The translations under genes were made by a program, and so were the position numbers. Shown here in pieces: positions 19,931-29,457 of a stretch of 59,361 bases of DNA. This DNA comes from Prorocentrum cordatum. Lineage: Eukaryota > Sar > Dinophyceae > Prorocentrales > Prorocentraceae. The notes beneath the pieces are model-generated. The model was not told where the DNA came from, did not search any database, and was given only the letters and a program-made list of their open reading frames with translations. The stretch spans positions 985,170-1,044,530 of the forward strand of contig CAUYUJ010015516.1 in NCBI GenBank assembly GCA_963575745.1, written 5' to 3'. Positions within the stretch are counted from its first letter, which is position 1, and each line of letters opens with the position of its first letter.

Positions 19931-22900
19931 ACTCAAATTCAGTATGATCCTGGAATATAGCAATGAGACGTTTGGCCAACTTATCTGGGTCCTCCTGCTT
20001 CTTAATCGTCTCCTCCTCCTCCGACTCCTTCCAGGGCATAGGGTCTTTCAATACACAAAGGTTCAACATCTCAGGAGCGTCCTTCAAGACAGTCCTCACA
20101 AAGAATATCCAGCTAGCCTCATCCCAAGCAATACCGTCGATCCAGAACTTCCCCGCCACCTCTTCGAACACCCTGGCCCACGGACACATGCCCAGAAGCT
20201 TGGTTGACTGTCCCCTGGCTCTCGTCACCTCCCGTGCACTCTGTGTGGCAAGAGTCGCAATAAAGTCATCCCTTCTAGCAGTCCATTCGAAGCCTGCATG
20301 CAGCATGAGAAGCCTACTTTGAGTACCTCGGTCAACATGCTCCCCTTCACGAAAACGAAGCTTTCTCCCTGGAAATCGAACCTGCTTCTCCTGGACCCTG
20401 GTCTGCAACCTGGACGTGTTCTGAGACAAACCTTCACAAGCACGTTTTGCCTCCCTGATGAGAGCACTCTTCCTCTTCCTCCTGTTTGGCTCCTCCACCT
20501 CCACCTCCATCATCTCCTCCTCCACGTTCTTCCCAATCAACTGAGACCCTCCCGTTGCAGAGATGCTCGAGTCCTGCAGCGAGTCTGGCATATTTTCAAA
20601 GCACTCCGTGGCAATATCCTTGGCCCACAAGACCTGCTTGTGCAGGTACAGCTGGACCAAGGACGGTTTCCCTTCCTTGAGTAGCATCGAGCGCCCACGT
20701 CGAAACATACGTGCGATGAAGGTCGCGAAGTCCTCTCCGTTGCGCTTCTGGCGCCAGCACATGCGAGAGAGCATCTTGCCCTCCTCCTTATGTAGAAGTC
20801 TCAATACACCAATATCTGAAGATGAACCCTCAACTCCATAAAAAAAAATCTGAACTCTCACTCTTGCATCATATCTTTTGAATTTTCGTCGCCAAGGAAT
20901 GACCATACTCTGATAATATCGTCGATCTCGCCAAAAAGCTGAAATACCTTTTTGCAGTCTGTATCGAATATCGTGATAGTCATCCAGTGTTCTATTCAAC
21001 TTCGTGCCCAAAACGATGATCTCGTCAACCTGCTTAAGTTCCACAGTGGTCTGGATGACAGCTTCAGATGGCGACACATCCAGAGCCCCATTTGAACTTC
21101 CACACATATGGTTTCTAACACCCGAGCTTGAACTTCCACACATATGGTTTCTAACACCTGAGCTGGAACTTCCCAATCTCTCCAGTCCTGGTGGTGTCAT
21201 GGTAACCATGAGCGGGTCGAAGACATTCTTCAGCGCGCCAATGTCCATATACTCGAGCGAGGTAGGCTTCCATCTGAGTCCCCATGCATGTAGTGGTACA
21301 GTGAGCTGCCATATCATCTCCCTCAGTGCTGGTCTAGAATCAGCAATCAAAACAAAATTATCCGCCCAAATGAAGTGCGAGATCGTAATAGAAGCAGCCT
21401 CATGTGATAGCTTCAGGCCTATACCTTTTTGTTCCCAGTCCGAGAGCACCCTGCCCAAACATGCAATCGTGACAATATTCCAAATATCAGGGCCTTCAAG
21501 GGACCCCGTTTTGATACATGAGCTCCACGGTAGGCTTTCTGATTCCACTGGACCAAATCGAAAAGTCGCCGTTACATCTGCATTCTGCTCCAGGATCGCA
21601 TACGCCAGCTCTGGGTCAACGTTAATATCATACATCGCTCTATCTGCCATCGGTGTCGTGATGTTGTCAAAGGCGCATTCAACATCTAGAACTCCCACAC
21701 ATGCATTCTCATGTTTACCCCAGAGCCTGGCGTGCCTAATCAAGTTCTTCAATCCTGCTGTTATCTCGCTGCATTTCCGTCCCTCATGAAATCCATACAA
21801 ATTGATTCCCGTCCGAGGCGTATTCTGTTCAACATGACGATTGAGTAAGATACACAAACACGCCGTATACCATTTCGAAAGCACGCTATTGAGAGCCAAA
21901 GTACGCGTACTGGTGAACTCTGGCTTCTTCGTATCCGTCAAGATGAGTGTAGCTAGTAATTTTCTCCAAGACGGCGGTGACTGCAATCGTCTAGCATACA
22001 GCTGCTGGAAACAATCCAAGACCACTCTGAGTGCCTCCCAAGATAGGCTACGTAAAAGAGCTGCTGATATACCGTCATAGCCAACTGCTTTGCCCACCTT
22101 GAGGCGAGCTCTCGCTTTATGTAGAAGACCCATCGTGATGGGAGAAGAATCTGCATTGAGTCGAGTGTGCTGGATTGCTCGCTGCTTAAGTCGAGCCAAG
22201 CATTCTACATTTTGTTGATGGAGTGTTTGGCTGGAGTATTTCACCCGGGCGATTTTGGCGATTTCCTCTTTCCAGGACTCTCGATTCTCTGTCATGGCAC
22301 CGTCAATTTTCATGTGTGTGACGACTGTGTGTGGTTTACCCTCATCCCGATACTTATATTCCAAGATACGCCTACGAAGTTCACGTCGGACCCGATTCCA
22401 CCTACGCCGAGAATCTTTGAACTCCTTTTCATCCACCTCCCCCTTCTTCCACCTCTTGTGCACCCCATAGTGGTAGTCCCGAACCTCCTTCTCCTCCTCC
22501 GTGAGTTTCAGATCGCTGTCAATCGAGGTCTTCAGCTCGAAGAGCTTTTTGTCCTCAACCGCACCAGCCTTCAAACGCTCCTCGAAGATATCTAAAGAGA
22601 TCGTCCTCCACCTAGTCCTGCACACCTGCTGCTCCATCAACCCCTCCTGGTCCTCAACCTTCTCCTCGCCTCTATCCCTCCTCCTTTTCGTCGCTCTTCT
22701 CCTATCACACTCACCGTTCGAAATCCCCAAGACACGCTCAGCAATAACACGACGCACTTCCACATCTTTCCCTGGAATTGGTCTCCATCTCGCCAGGCTG
22801 CCAAGAACACGAGGTCCTTTACCAACACGAGCAGGGGGTCCAGGGAGAAAACAACTAACCATCTTATGATCACTCCAACGGTCTACTCTCTTATCTCCGA

Positions 22901-23672
22901 GCGGCTTGATAAAATCGCATCTGGGGTCTAGTCCAGTGTGACACCAATCCTTAGGTACAGCTATGTAGTCCAGGACCTTATATGTGTTCATGCTACTTCG
23001 GAAAGTCGTACATCTCTCACCGTGAGTGTTTATCAGGGTCAACTGCGGACGTGCCATGGCCATGCACAAGCTCCTACTCATGTGGTCTCTGTACTTCTCA
23101 CGCATTTTCTCAAACCCTCCCTGGCCGCTCTTACTTGTGGAGGCCTGCACACCTTTCCCCGTGACCTGCACCCTATCAATGGTGACATCCTGATGGACCT
23201 CAACATTCGCATCCATCATGATTACAACCTCCTTTATCCCAAACTTTTTCCTAAGCTCAATGATCGTCTCAACAAGCTCTAACAAGATGTCCTGATAGAA
23301 AATAAACATACGATCCATTTGGGCAGCTGAACGCCCATAGAACTCTACATGAGGTAGATACAATGAGGCAACTATTAGAGCACCGATTCTGGGACCCCGC
23401 AGGGCAACAACAACGAATCTTCTACGCTCTCTAGTCTCAAGAATGCTATCCTGCAACCCATTTGCAATCAAAACCCCTGCATTCCCCTCAATACATCTGC
23501 GATCGTGAGCATCATCCCCAAGAACATGTTGCGTGGACCACTTAGCTTCATACCCTAATTCGTGCACGAGGTACGACGGTACATTCTGGCACTCCTGGAG
23601 GCCGATAAGTTCCATCCCCTCATGTTTCAAGAAACCCAAGGCATGCGATGTTTCAACCCCATCACCCTTCAT
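19365..23672 (-). CDS. LINE ORF2 polyprotein: APE endonuclease, reverse transcriptase, permuted RNase H
   Basis: 1435 codons from the first ATG. Residues 1-277 form an APE-type endonuclease: Glu27 (LQE), Tyr105, Asp154/Asn156 (MMDANVE), LDYI near 235 and SDH at 267-269. The usual N-terminal Asn (SWNIK) lies three codons before this ATG, so translation probably enters from upstream. Residues 510-790 are the RT: motif A VLDVECAFD (Asp663), motif B GSLEGP (723-728), motif C WADN (769-772) instead of the usual xADD. A basic RT-thumb region follows. Residues 825-870 carry a duplicated 12-residue segment (SSSGVRNHMCG). Residues 1245-1428 hold RNase H motifs in the order GDS (Asp1260), NTRAD (Asn1317, Asp1321), GFDGG (Asp1359), TEAELEAAR (Glu1411). 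It is probably made as one product with ORF1 or by reinitiation. No other in-frame stop occurs, so this is a young copy. Confidence 0.9.
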   Translation of the reverse strand: MKGDGVETSHALGFLKHEGMELIGLQECQNVPSYLVHELGYEAKWSTQHVLGDDAHDRRCIEGNAGVLIANGLQDSILETRERRRFVVVALRGPRIGALIVASLYLPHVEFYGRSAAQMDRMFIFYQDILLELVETIIELRKKFGIKEVVIMMDANVEVHQDVTIDRVQVTGKGVQASTSKSGQGGFEKMREKYRDHMSRSLCMAMARPQLTLINTHGERCTTFRSSMNTYKVLDYIAVPKDWCHTGLDPRCDFIKPLGDKRVDRWSDHKMVSCFLPGPPARVGKGPRVLGSLARWRPIPGKDVEVRRVIAERVLGISNGECDRRRATKRRRDRGEEKVEDQEGLMEQQVCRTRWRTISLDIFEERLKAGAVEDKKLFELKTSIDSDLKLTEEEKEVRDYHYGVHKRWKKGEVDEKEFKDSRRRWNRVRRELRRRILEYKYRDEGKPHTVVTHMKIDGAMTENRESWKEEIAKIARVKYSSQTLHQQNVECLARLKQRAIQHTRLNADSSPITMGLLHKARARLKVGKAVGYDGISAALLRSLSWEALRVVLDCFQQLYARRLQSPPSWRKLLATLILTDTKKPEFTSTRTLALNSVLSKWYTACLCILLNRHVEQNTPRTGINLYGFHEGRKCSEITAGLKNLIRHARLWGKHENACVGVLDVECAFDNITTPMADRAMYDINVDPELAYAILEQNADVTATFRFGPVESESLPWSSCIKTGSLEGPDIWNIVTIACLGRVLSDWEQKGIGLKLSHEAASITISHFIWADNFVLIADSRPALREMIWQLTVPLHAWGLRWKPTSLEYMDIGALKNVFDPLMVTMTPPGLERLGSSSSGVRNHMCGSSSSGVRNHMCGSSNGALDVSPSEAVIQTTVELKQVDEIIVLGTKLNRTLDDYHDIRYRLQKGISAFWRDRRYYQSMVIPWRRKFKRYDARVRVQIFFYGVEGSSSDIGVLRLLHKEEGKMLSRMCWRQKRNGEDFATFIARMFRRGRSMLLKEGKPSLVQLYLHKQVLWAKDIATECFENMPDSLQDSSISATGGSQLIGKNVEEEMMEVEVEEPNRRKRKSALIREAKRACEGLSQNTSRLQTRVQEKQVRFPGRKLRFREGEHVDRGTQSRLLMLHAGFEWTARRDDFIATLATQSAREVTRARGQSTKLLGMCPWARVFEEVAGKFWIDGIAWDEASWIFFVRTVLKDAPEMLNLCVLKDPMPWKESEEEETIKKQEDPDKLAKRLIAIFQDHTEFEFVPGKISVELMGDSQCVIRWLEGLSSITNRKYASRVMWAQDTTNDLADRCGLRAANLGRNVWKWVYREGNTRADELTLTARRGECYEHYDTCFLQEVKDCKVVISGIKGGFDGGRSILGVGCGWYLDCYVCSALPSSSYYNQTGWRQNVGLKSFLLPAQCTITEAELEAARELLLGVVHILSLSGYPL
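21091..21180 (-). repeat. 36-bp in-frame tandem duplication in ORF2
   Basis: Two nearly identical 36-base copies (ACTTCCACACATATGGTTTC on plus) encode GSSSSGVRNHMC twice, in the linker after the RT. Confidence 0.85.
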
Positions 23673-23714
23673 TTTGATATTCCACGATGCGGTCCGAATC
23701 CGCTGTGGCCGTCG

Positions 23715-23717
23715 TCA
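23715..23717 (-). other. Single in-frame TGA between ORF1 and ORF2
   Basis: ORF1 ends QHNRF then TGA, and the same frame continues RRPQRIRTASWNIK into ORF2 with no other stop. The context is TTT TGA CGA CGG. It may be a programmed leaky stop, or a mutation in a formerly fused ORF. Confidence 0.85.
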
Positions 23718-25085
23718 AAAACGATTATGTTGGTTGAGTTCGGTCTGCCAGTTCGCAACGTGGATCGACTTGCTGATCTTCTCAACCTCGGAGGTCTTCA
23801 ATTTCCACCCCTCCTCAGATGACCACGTGCCCAAGCATACCCTGTTGCTCATATCATTCTTATTAGGAAAACCCCAAGCCCAGGAAATACTGGGTGGTCC
23901 ATATTCCACCCGCACAGTAGCATTCTGCTCTTGAGGAGTACTGCCCTTGCGCTTGTGATACGTGGCGATGAGCTTCGATCCCGCCTGTATTTGTTGAACC
24001 TTCCATGGGGCCGTCTCCACCTTCACACTGATGTAACTCTGAATCGCTGGACCAAACTTATCATCAGCCCAAAGCTCTCCAGTCCTGGACGTAACTGCTT
24101 CATGAATAGCACGTTGCAGATCCCAAATCTGATCTTTCGTAATGCTGGTCTCAAGAATGAACTTGATCCTGAACAAGCCGTATGGTTTGCGTGTATTCTC
24201 TCTCTGGGTCGCTATATCATCAAGAACTTTCACTGGCACCTGCTTCGAGCGATCTTCAAATTTACAAAAGATATTCTCCACCATCCACGCGACAATCCTA
24301 GTACCCCTTTCCTCCGACATGATGTTGTTTGTCCTCGCCGTCAGGTCCCTCGGATCTCCTGAAGTCCAGCCTTGCAAACTGATCCATCCTGGTTTGAAAT
24401 CGGCCCTGGTTTTGTTCCATTCAACACGTGAGGCTGTGAATCTCGTCGAACCTGATGATCCCGCCTCCGACGGTGGCCCTCCTGTTCCAACACCAAGATT
24501 CTGAGGGGGGTGTCCTTGGATGGCGGCAAAGAGCTGTGCATTTATTTTCTTCTGATCTTCTTGGCCCTTCTGAAGATCTGAGATATCTTTCCGCAGCGGT
24601 TCCACTTCACGCTGCACATCCTTGACCATCTCATTCTTAATATCTGTGAAAGTCGCCTTCAACTCATCTTTCATCGAAGAAAATTCACCTCTGAGAATTG
24701 AAATCGTAACAACCTGCTTCTCACCAACTGCTGCGCCTCTACCGTGACCTTTTGCAGCAACATGGCGTGGAGACGCTGGCGCACGAGCACGTTTTGCCCG
24801 CTCATCCACTCCAGTCTCAACATCACGCTTTCCAGGAAGAGCCATATCAGCATCCCCATCCCCCATATGTTGCTGCCCTGATACTACCACTGCTGCTGCC
24901 GCCAGTTCACCTGCTTCCCCTTCTGCCTGCTGCTGCTGTCGAAGAAGTGCTGCCTGCTGTTCTTCAGACGTCATCTCTGGAATGGCAAGGCGATTACCGA
25001 CGTATCTGGTGCCTGGACGATTAAGTGTCTGAATGAAATTATCAATCTGATCGATATCCAAAGAATAACCTTCGTCTGCTCCCAA
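23715..25085 (-). CDS. LINE ORF1 protein, nucleic-acid-binding candidate with coiled coil
   Basis: 456 codons as listed, beginning at a TTG. The same frame is open upstream to 25226 (a TGA at 25227-25229), without an ATG, and that extension looks coding (RKRLPSEYDFRALDRAYRRR). The first ATG is at 24972-24974 (residue 38), so the start is unresolved. Features: Gln/Ala-rich region (41-70), basic patch KRARAPASPR (98-107, possible nuclear signal), heptad-like coiled coil at about 135-190, then a 260-residue C-terminal part with aromatic and basic residues (KPYGLFRIKFI) that could be RRM-like. Coiled coil plus RNA-binding domain is the usual LINE ORF1 plan. No zinc knuckle is seen. The function as RNA chaperone is inferred. 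Confidence 0.75.
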   Translation of the reverse strand: MGADEGYSLDIDQIDNFIQTLNRPGTRYVGNRLAIPEMTSEEQQAALLRQQQQAEGEAGELAAAAVVVSGQQHMGDGDADMALPGKRDVETGVDERAKRARAPASPRHVAAKGHGRGAAVGEKQVVTISILRGEFSSMKDELKATFTDIKNEMVKDVQREVEPLRKDISDLQKGQEDQKKINAQLFAAIQGHPPQNLGVGTGGPPSEAGSSGSTRFTASRVEWNKTRADFKPGWISLQGWTSGDPRDLTARTNNIMSEERGTRIVAWMVENIFCKFEDRSKQVPVKVLDDIATQRENTRKPYGLFRIKFILETSITKDQIWDLQRAIHEAVTSRTGELWADDKFGPAIQSYISVKVETAPWKVQQIQAGSKLIATYHKRKGSTPQEQNATVRVEYGPPSISWAWGFPNKNDMSNRVCLGTWSSEEGWKLKTSEVEKISKSIHVANWQTELNQHNRF

Positions 25086-25326
25086 ATCTGAGAACTCGTC
25101 ACCAACAATGGGGTCCTCCTGAGCCTGCGCCGTCTTTCTCCTCCTGTACGCTCTATCCAGTGCCCTGAAATCGTACTCCGAAGGGAGCCTCTTCCTCTCT
25201 GTCTCCGCCGTGACGAATACTGAAGATCAATCCACAACAATGCTCGAGAATAACACAAGCGAGAGACAAAATTGGGATGTGTGGTATACAGTTCGGGTAT
25301 GGAGAGCAAAACTGAAATCCCTGACT

Positions 25327-25397
25327 GCACGATGCAGCTCGAGGAGCCCCCCGACGGGCCAAGGCCGGGGGAGAGCGGGAGGTAAACTCCGCTTCCC
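25327..25397 (-). promoter_or_regulatory. Conserved LINE 5' leader
   Basis: GCACGATGCAGCTCGAGGAG followed by CCCCCCGACGGGCCA (25327-25361) is matched at 35378-35412 in insertion 6, although the downstream coding parts differ. A shared 5' end suggests a promoter or 5' UTR function. No promoter motif is recognised. Confidence 0.5.
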
Positions 25398-25431
25398 CAA
25401 CCTTGGTTACCGCCGGGGGACTCGTAGAGCT
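25398..25431 (-). repeat. Extra class C hairpin half at the LINE 5' end
   Basis: CAACCTTGGTTACCGCCGG then GGGACTCGTAGAGCT is class C sequence lying inside the CAACCAGGTT duplications of a class A target. It is best read as flanking sequence copied from a previous integration site. Confidence 0.65.
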
Positions 25432-25942
25432 CAACCAGGTTACCGCCGGGCACCTCGTAGAGCTCTTTTCTTGCATAGCGCTCCTCGGGAAACATGAAGG
25501 AAGCTTCTGAAGCGAGAGCCGGGAAAACTAGAAAAATTGCGAGCTGTCGGTTTTCATCAAAGTCGTTCCGTCAAGTTTTTTGTAGCAATAGAACACCTGC
25601 GGACCTGAGGATTTGACTGGCAGACGCGGCATAACCACTCCCCTCCCTCCATCCCTGCCTGCTCACCGAAAAAGCTTATCAGATGACTCAGAAAAACGCA
25701 TTTTTTGTTGTCGATACAAAGTCGGTTCCTCCAAGTGTTTTGATAGTAATATGCTCCTAGAGCCATGAGAAAGTATCCAGGATCAGCGCCATAGCTTACT
25801 ACAGGGAATGCAAGTCTCACTTCTGAGACCCAATTTCAAAATTATGCGTAAAGTTTTTTATACACTATATATATATATGTATATATATATATAATATATA
25901 TATATGTATATATATATATATTATTATTAATTTTTTTTTTAA

Positions 25943-26017
<75 letters not shown>

Positions 26018-26116
26018 AGCACATCCCCCCTCTTTTGGTCGGGCCGGCCAACTAGCTCCACCCTGCGCCCGAATTCCTCTTAGCTCTTTGCTGAAGAGCT
26101 CTACCAGGTACTTGGC
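25432..26116 (-). mobile_element. Class A unit, remainder after the LINE, with AT and poly-A expansion
   Basis: Right hairpin arm at 25440-25449, then CACCTCGTAGAGCTC and the class A body. An AT-rich tract (TA repeats, about 25864-25925), a T10 run and an A-run of about 75 bases (25941-26014) interrupt the body. It ends with the class end module (GAAGAGCTCTACCAGGTAC). Confidence 0.7.
25864..26014. repeat. TA microsatellite followed by a long poly-A tract
   Basis: Alternating TA with TG interruptions, ATTATTATTAA, T10, then about 75 nearly pure A. No retrotransposed coding sequence precedes the A-run on plus. Confidence 0.9.
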
Positions 26117-26410
26117 AGCGTCCAGAACCCGGAGAGCGAAGACCCTCTGGAACGGGAAATCTTCCCTGGAGAGCTTTGGGGAGCTCCCCAGAAGCGCTTC
26201 TGAAGCGCTGCCGGGAACGCTTCCACGCGTGCCTGCACGCTTGCAGGCCCCCGCCCCGTAGATGCGTGCTGGAAGCGCCTCCGAACCCGCTGCCGGCACC
26301 GGCAACTCGCTGTGGGGATCGTGGAGCGGCGGAGATAGACTCCTGGCGGGCACCACCACCGTCCGGCTTCTGATCTTCAACCCTCGAGGTCTCAGAGAGC
26401 TCTCCGGAAA
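26117..26410 (+). mobile_element. GC-rich MITE-like element (CCCGGAGAGC termini)
   Basis: Starts CAGCGTCCAGAACCCGGAGA and ends GAGAGCTCTCCGG. The interior has ACGCGTGCCTGCACGC palindromic blocks and GGCGGGCACCACCACCGTCC. It has no ORF with recognisable content. The ends are short inverted repeats (CCCGGAGAGC / GCTCTCCGG). Confidence 0.7.
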
Positions 26411-26588
26411 TTAAGACGCAGAGGCGCTCACAGTCGTCTACAGGTGCGAAAAATATGGTTCCTCAAAATGAATCGTCAAATATCTTTGAAATCTTAGCAC
26501 AACCGACCCAAAGTTATCGCATCTTCTTTTCTGGCCGGATCGACCAACTAGCTCCACCCCGCGCCGGAATTCCTCTAGCTCATCGACT
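26411..26588 (-). repeat. Unit fragment with end module
   Basis: Body sequence (TACAGGTGCGAAAAATATGG) and the module CTAGCTCCACCCCGCGCCGG ending CTCATCGA. It is cut at the next hairpin. Confidence 0.6.
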
Positions 26589-27654
26589 AGGCGCCGGCGG
26601 TAAACCGTCAACCTTTCTCACCGCCGGGGGACTCGTAGAGCTTCCTGACCATATGCGATGTCGGAAAAATCAGAGAACGACAAGTTTTTCAGCCCGGGCG
26701 ATTTAAGACCTCTCGATCCAACAGTCGAACGCCCCTGATGCTTCTGGATCGTTTTCTGTGCGCACGAGCTCTGTAGCTGCCCTACAGCCCGAGTTCCGTG
26801 CGAAAACCGACAGCACCTCTTAAGATCACTTGAACAATATACATAGCTTCGCGAACCTAGCTCGAGTATCAGACCAAGCTTAGACCTCTAAATGCGACAG
26901 GGGGACGCGCCTCATGTCCCTGAAGATTCCCGCGATTACCAGCTCTGTAGCCCCCCTACAGTCCGAGTTAAGTGCAGAAACCGACAGCCCCTCTCAAGAT
27001 GACTCGAACAATACGAATAGCTTCGCGGGCCTAGCTCGGGCAGAAGACCGAGTTCCGAGCTCTGGATTCGACAGGCGGGCGCGCCTGATGTCCCCGAATC
27101 GATTCCTCTGATTACCAGCCCTGAAGCCTCCCTACAGCCCAAGTTAAGTACAGAAAACTGACAGTACCTCTCAAGATGACTCGAACAATACGAACAGTTC
27201 CGCCAACCTAGCTCAGCATACCGAGTTCAGAGCTCTGGATTCAACAGACAAGCGCGCCTGATGATTCTGAATCGATTTCTGTAAGTATCAGCTTTGTAGC
27301 TGTCCTATAGCTCGAGTTACGAACAAAAAACCGACAACGCCTGTCGAGATGACTCGAAACGGCCGATCCCGCCTGGATGCTTTTTGGCAGTAAAAGGTAC
27401 CCGATAGAGCTGAAATCAAGACGGCGAGCGGGAATAAGATCGAATAGCACGGGAAAAAATACTAGAGCTCTAACGAATGGTTAAATTCGAGATCAAAATG
27501 TTCAACCGACCAAAAGTCACTAGAAGGTCCGTCGAGATTTTTCTTGCCAACTAGCTCTCCAGCGCGCCGGAATTACTCTTGAGCTTCGAGCAACTAGCTA
27601 AGCGCCGGAATTCCTCTAGCTCATCGATAACGAAAAGATCTACGAGGTACTATG
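26589..27654 (-). mobile_element. Hairpin unit, class C, with monomer array
   Basis: Hairpin at 26594-26627. About four monomers, each with the two recurrent small hairpins CAGGCG-CGCCTG and CTGTAG-CTACAG types. Class C tail from 27360, ending near 27600, then an end module to 27654. Confidence 0.75.
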
Positions 27655-27787
27655 TGGTAGTATCCAAAATGCGGAGAGCAAAGAGAACACACGCCAGAAA
27701 GCTTTCCTGGCCCTCCGACGCTTTCCTGAAGCGCTTCTGGGGCTCTGGGGGGCTCCCCTGCAGCGCCTCTGAAGCGCTGCCAGGAAC
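27655..27787 (+). mobile_element. MITE-like element, 3' truncated
   Basis: GTAGTATCCAAAATGCGGAG through GCGCTGCCAGGAAC, the first half of the CCCGGAGAGC family. It is cut by a class A unit. Confidence 0.6.
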
Positions 27788-28100
27788 TGGGAACCGGCGG
27801 TAAACCGTCAACAAGGTTACCGCCGGGGCCCTCGTAGAGCTCTTTTCTCACACGGCGCTTCTCGGTAGATATGAAGAAAGCGTCTGTAGCAAGACCTGAA
27901 AAACTCGAAAAATCACGATTTTATGTTTGTATCCAAAGTCGGTTCCCCCAAGTGTCTCGATAAAAATACTGCACCGACGGGCCTGAAAATTTTACTGGCA
28001 GACGCGCCTTAACCCACTACATGTGCGAAAAATCTGCTTTCTCGAAATAAATGGCCAAATATCTTTCAAGTTTTTGCAAGACCCACCCAAAGTTGCCACT
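27788..28100 (-). mobile_element. Hairpin unit, class A, partial
   Basis: Hairpin at 27794-27826, CCCTCGTAGAGCTC, class A body to CACCCAAAGTTGCCACT, then cut by a MITE-like element. Confidence 0.65.
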
Positions 28101-28423
28101 TGGTAGCGTCCAAAACCCGGAGAGCAAAGAGGGCACACACCGGAAAGCCTTCCTGGCAAGCCCACAGACGCTCTCGGGAAGCTCTTCTGGGGCTCTGGGG
28201 GCTCCCCTGCAGCGCTTCTGAAGCTCTGCCAGGAACGCTTCCACGCGTGCCTGCACGCGTGCCGGCACGCGTGGACGCGCGCCAGAAGCGCCCTCGAACC
28301 CGCTGCCTGGACGGGCGAGTTGCTGCGAGGATCGTGGACCGGCGAAGATGGGCTGCTGGCGGGCACCACCACCGTCCGGCTTCTAATCTAAAACCCTCTA
28401 TCTCTCAGAGAGCTCTCCGGGAA
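28101..28423 (+). mobile_element. GC-rich MITE-like element, complete
   Basis: TGGTAGCGTCCAAAACCCGG at the start and AGAGAGCTCTCCGGGAA at the end. Contains repeated CACGCGTGC blocks that can fold, and no coding content. Confidence 0.75.
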
Positions 28424-28513
28424 CATTGTCCGTTCTGGTCGGGTCGACAAACTAGCTCCAGCCCGCGCCGGAATTCCTCTAGCTCATCGATACCGAAGAG
28501 CTCTACGAGGTAC
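28424..28513 (-). repeat. End module
   Basis: GTCGGGTCGACAAACTAGCT through GAAGAGCTCTACGAGGTAC, the common 5' end of class A/B units, standing alone. Confidence 0.65.
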
Positions 28514-28703
28514 GTGTCCACGCGGGCCGGCACGCGTGCCGGCACGCGTGGATGCATCCCAGAAGCCCCCCCCGACCAGCTGCCGGCTCGGGCGAGGCGC
28601 TGCGGGGATCGTGGACCGGCGGAGATGGGCTGCGGGCGGCGGGCACCACCACCCTCGGGCTTCTAATCTAAAACTCTATAACTCTCAGAGAGCTCTACGG
28701 GAA
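28514..28703 (+). mobile_element. MITE-like element, 5' truncated
   Basis: Starts inside the CACGCG blocks and ends AGAGAGCTCTACGGGAAAA. Confidence 0.6.
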
Positions 28704-29457
28704 AATACTGGCTCTAGAGAGCTGAGCTACTCAGGAAACAGTTTATATGCGAATGCCCGGCGTAAAAATCCGCTTCCTCAAAATGAATTGTCAAATATCT
28801 TTAAAATCTAAGCAAAGCCGACCCAAAGTCACCACCTTGTCCGTTCTGGTCGGGTCGACCAACTAGCTCCACCCCACACCGGAATCCCTCTAGCTCGTCG
28901 ATAACGAAGAGCTCTACGAGGTACTAGCTCCACCCTGCGCCCAAATTCCCCTTGCTCATCTTGGCGAAGAGATCTACGACATATAAGCTTTTTCGGTAAG
29001 CAGGCAGGGAGGGAGGGAGGGGAGTGGCCGCGATTCTCGGGTCCGTAGGTGCAGTATTGCTATCAAAGCACTTGAAGGAACCGTCTTTGGATGAAAGCTG
29101 AGAAATCGTATTTTTTCGAGCGTTTCGGCTCTCGCTTCAGTAGCTTCCTTCATATTTTCAGCGCTGTCTGGAAGCTTGAGAGCAATTCCGGGGCGCTGGA
29201 GAGCTAGTAACTCGTAGAACTTCCCGCAGCTAGTTCCTGGACGCTTAAGAGTAATACCCAGAGCTCTTCGGCAAGATGAGCTCAGAGGAATTCGGGCGCA
29301 GGGTGGAGCTCGTACCTCGTAGAGCTTTTCGTGATCGACGAGCTAGAGGAATTCCGGCGCGGGGTGGAGCTAGTTGGCCGACCCGACGAGAAAGGATGAA
29401 CGCGAAGGAACCGTTGGCTGGTCTCGTGCATTTCACAACAGCTCGAGGGCTTTAGAA
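28704..29457. repeat. Fragments of class A/B units in both orientations
   Basis: Class B tail and end module on minus to 28924; a partial module to about 28985; then inverted class A fragments to 29400 (GTAGGTGCAGTATTGCTATC, then ACCTCGTAGAGC on plus). AAGCTTTTTCGGTAAGCAGG near 28986 is an inverted copy of sequence at about 25640-25680. Confidence 0.5.

Larger units (their letters stand above)
19304..25431 (-). mobile_element. Near full-length non-LTR retrotransposon (APE + RT + RNase H)
   Basis: This is a 6.1-kb element on minus, bracketed by the CAACCAGGTT duplication. In order on minus it has a 5' segment carrying a class C hairpin half (25398-25431), a 5' leader with GCTCGAGGAGCCCCCCGACG (shared with insertion 6), ORF1, one TGA, ORF2, and a short 3' end with a two-level stem-loop. 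There is no long poly-A. It lies in the loop of a class A hairpin, oriented so that the hairpin arm with GGTTGACGG follows its 3' end. APE-type LINEs usually integrate with low specificity; site-specific clades such as R1, Tx1 and TRAS are known exceptions. I cannot assign a named clade. Confidence 0.9.

Noticed and set aside
19600-20260. Possible canonical RNase H start at WIDGIAWDEASW upstream of the DS motif
   Set aside because: The Asp is not conserved in insertions 2 and 3 (WWRACSFS, WYHTLSFS) and no Gly-rich strand follows. The conserved Asp-Gly strand is the downstream FDGG.
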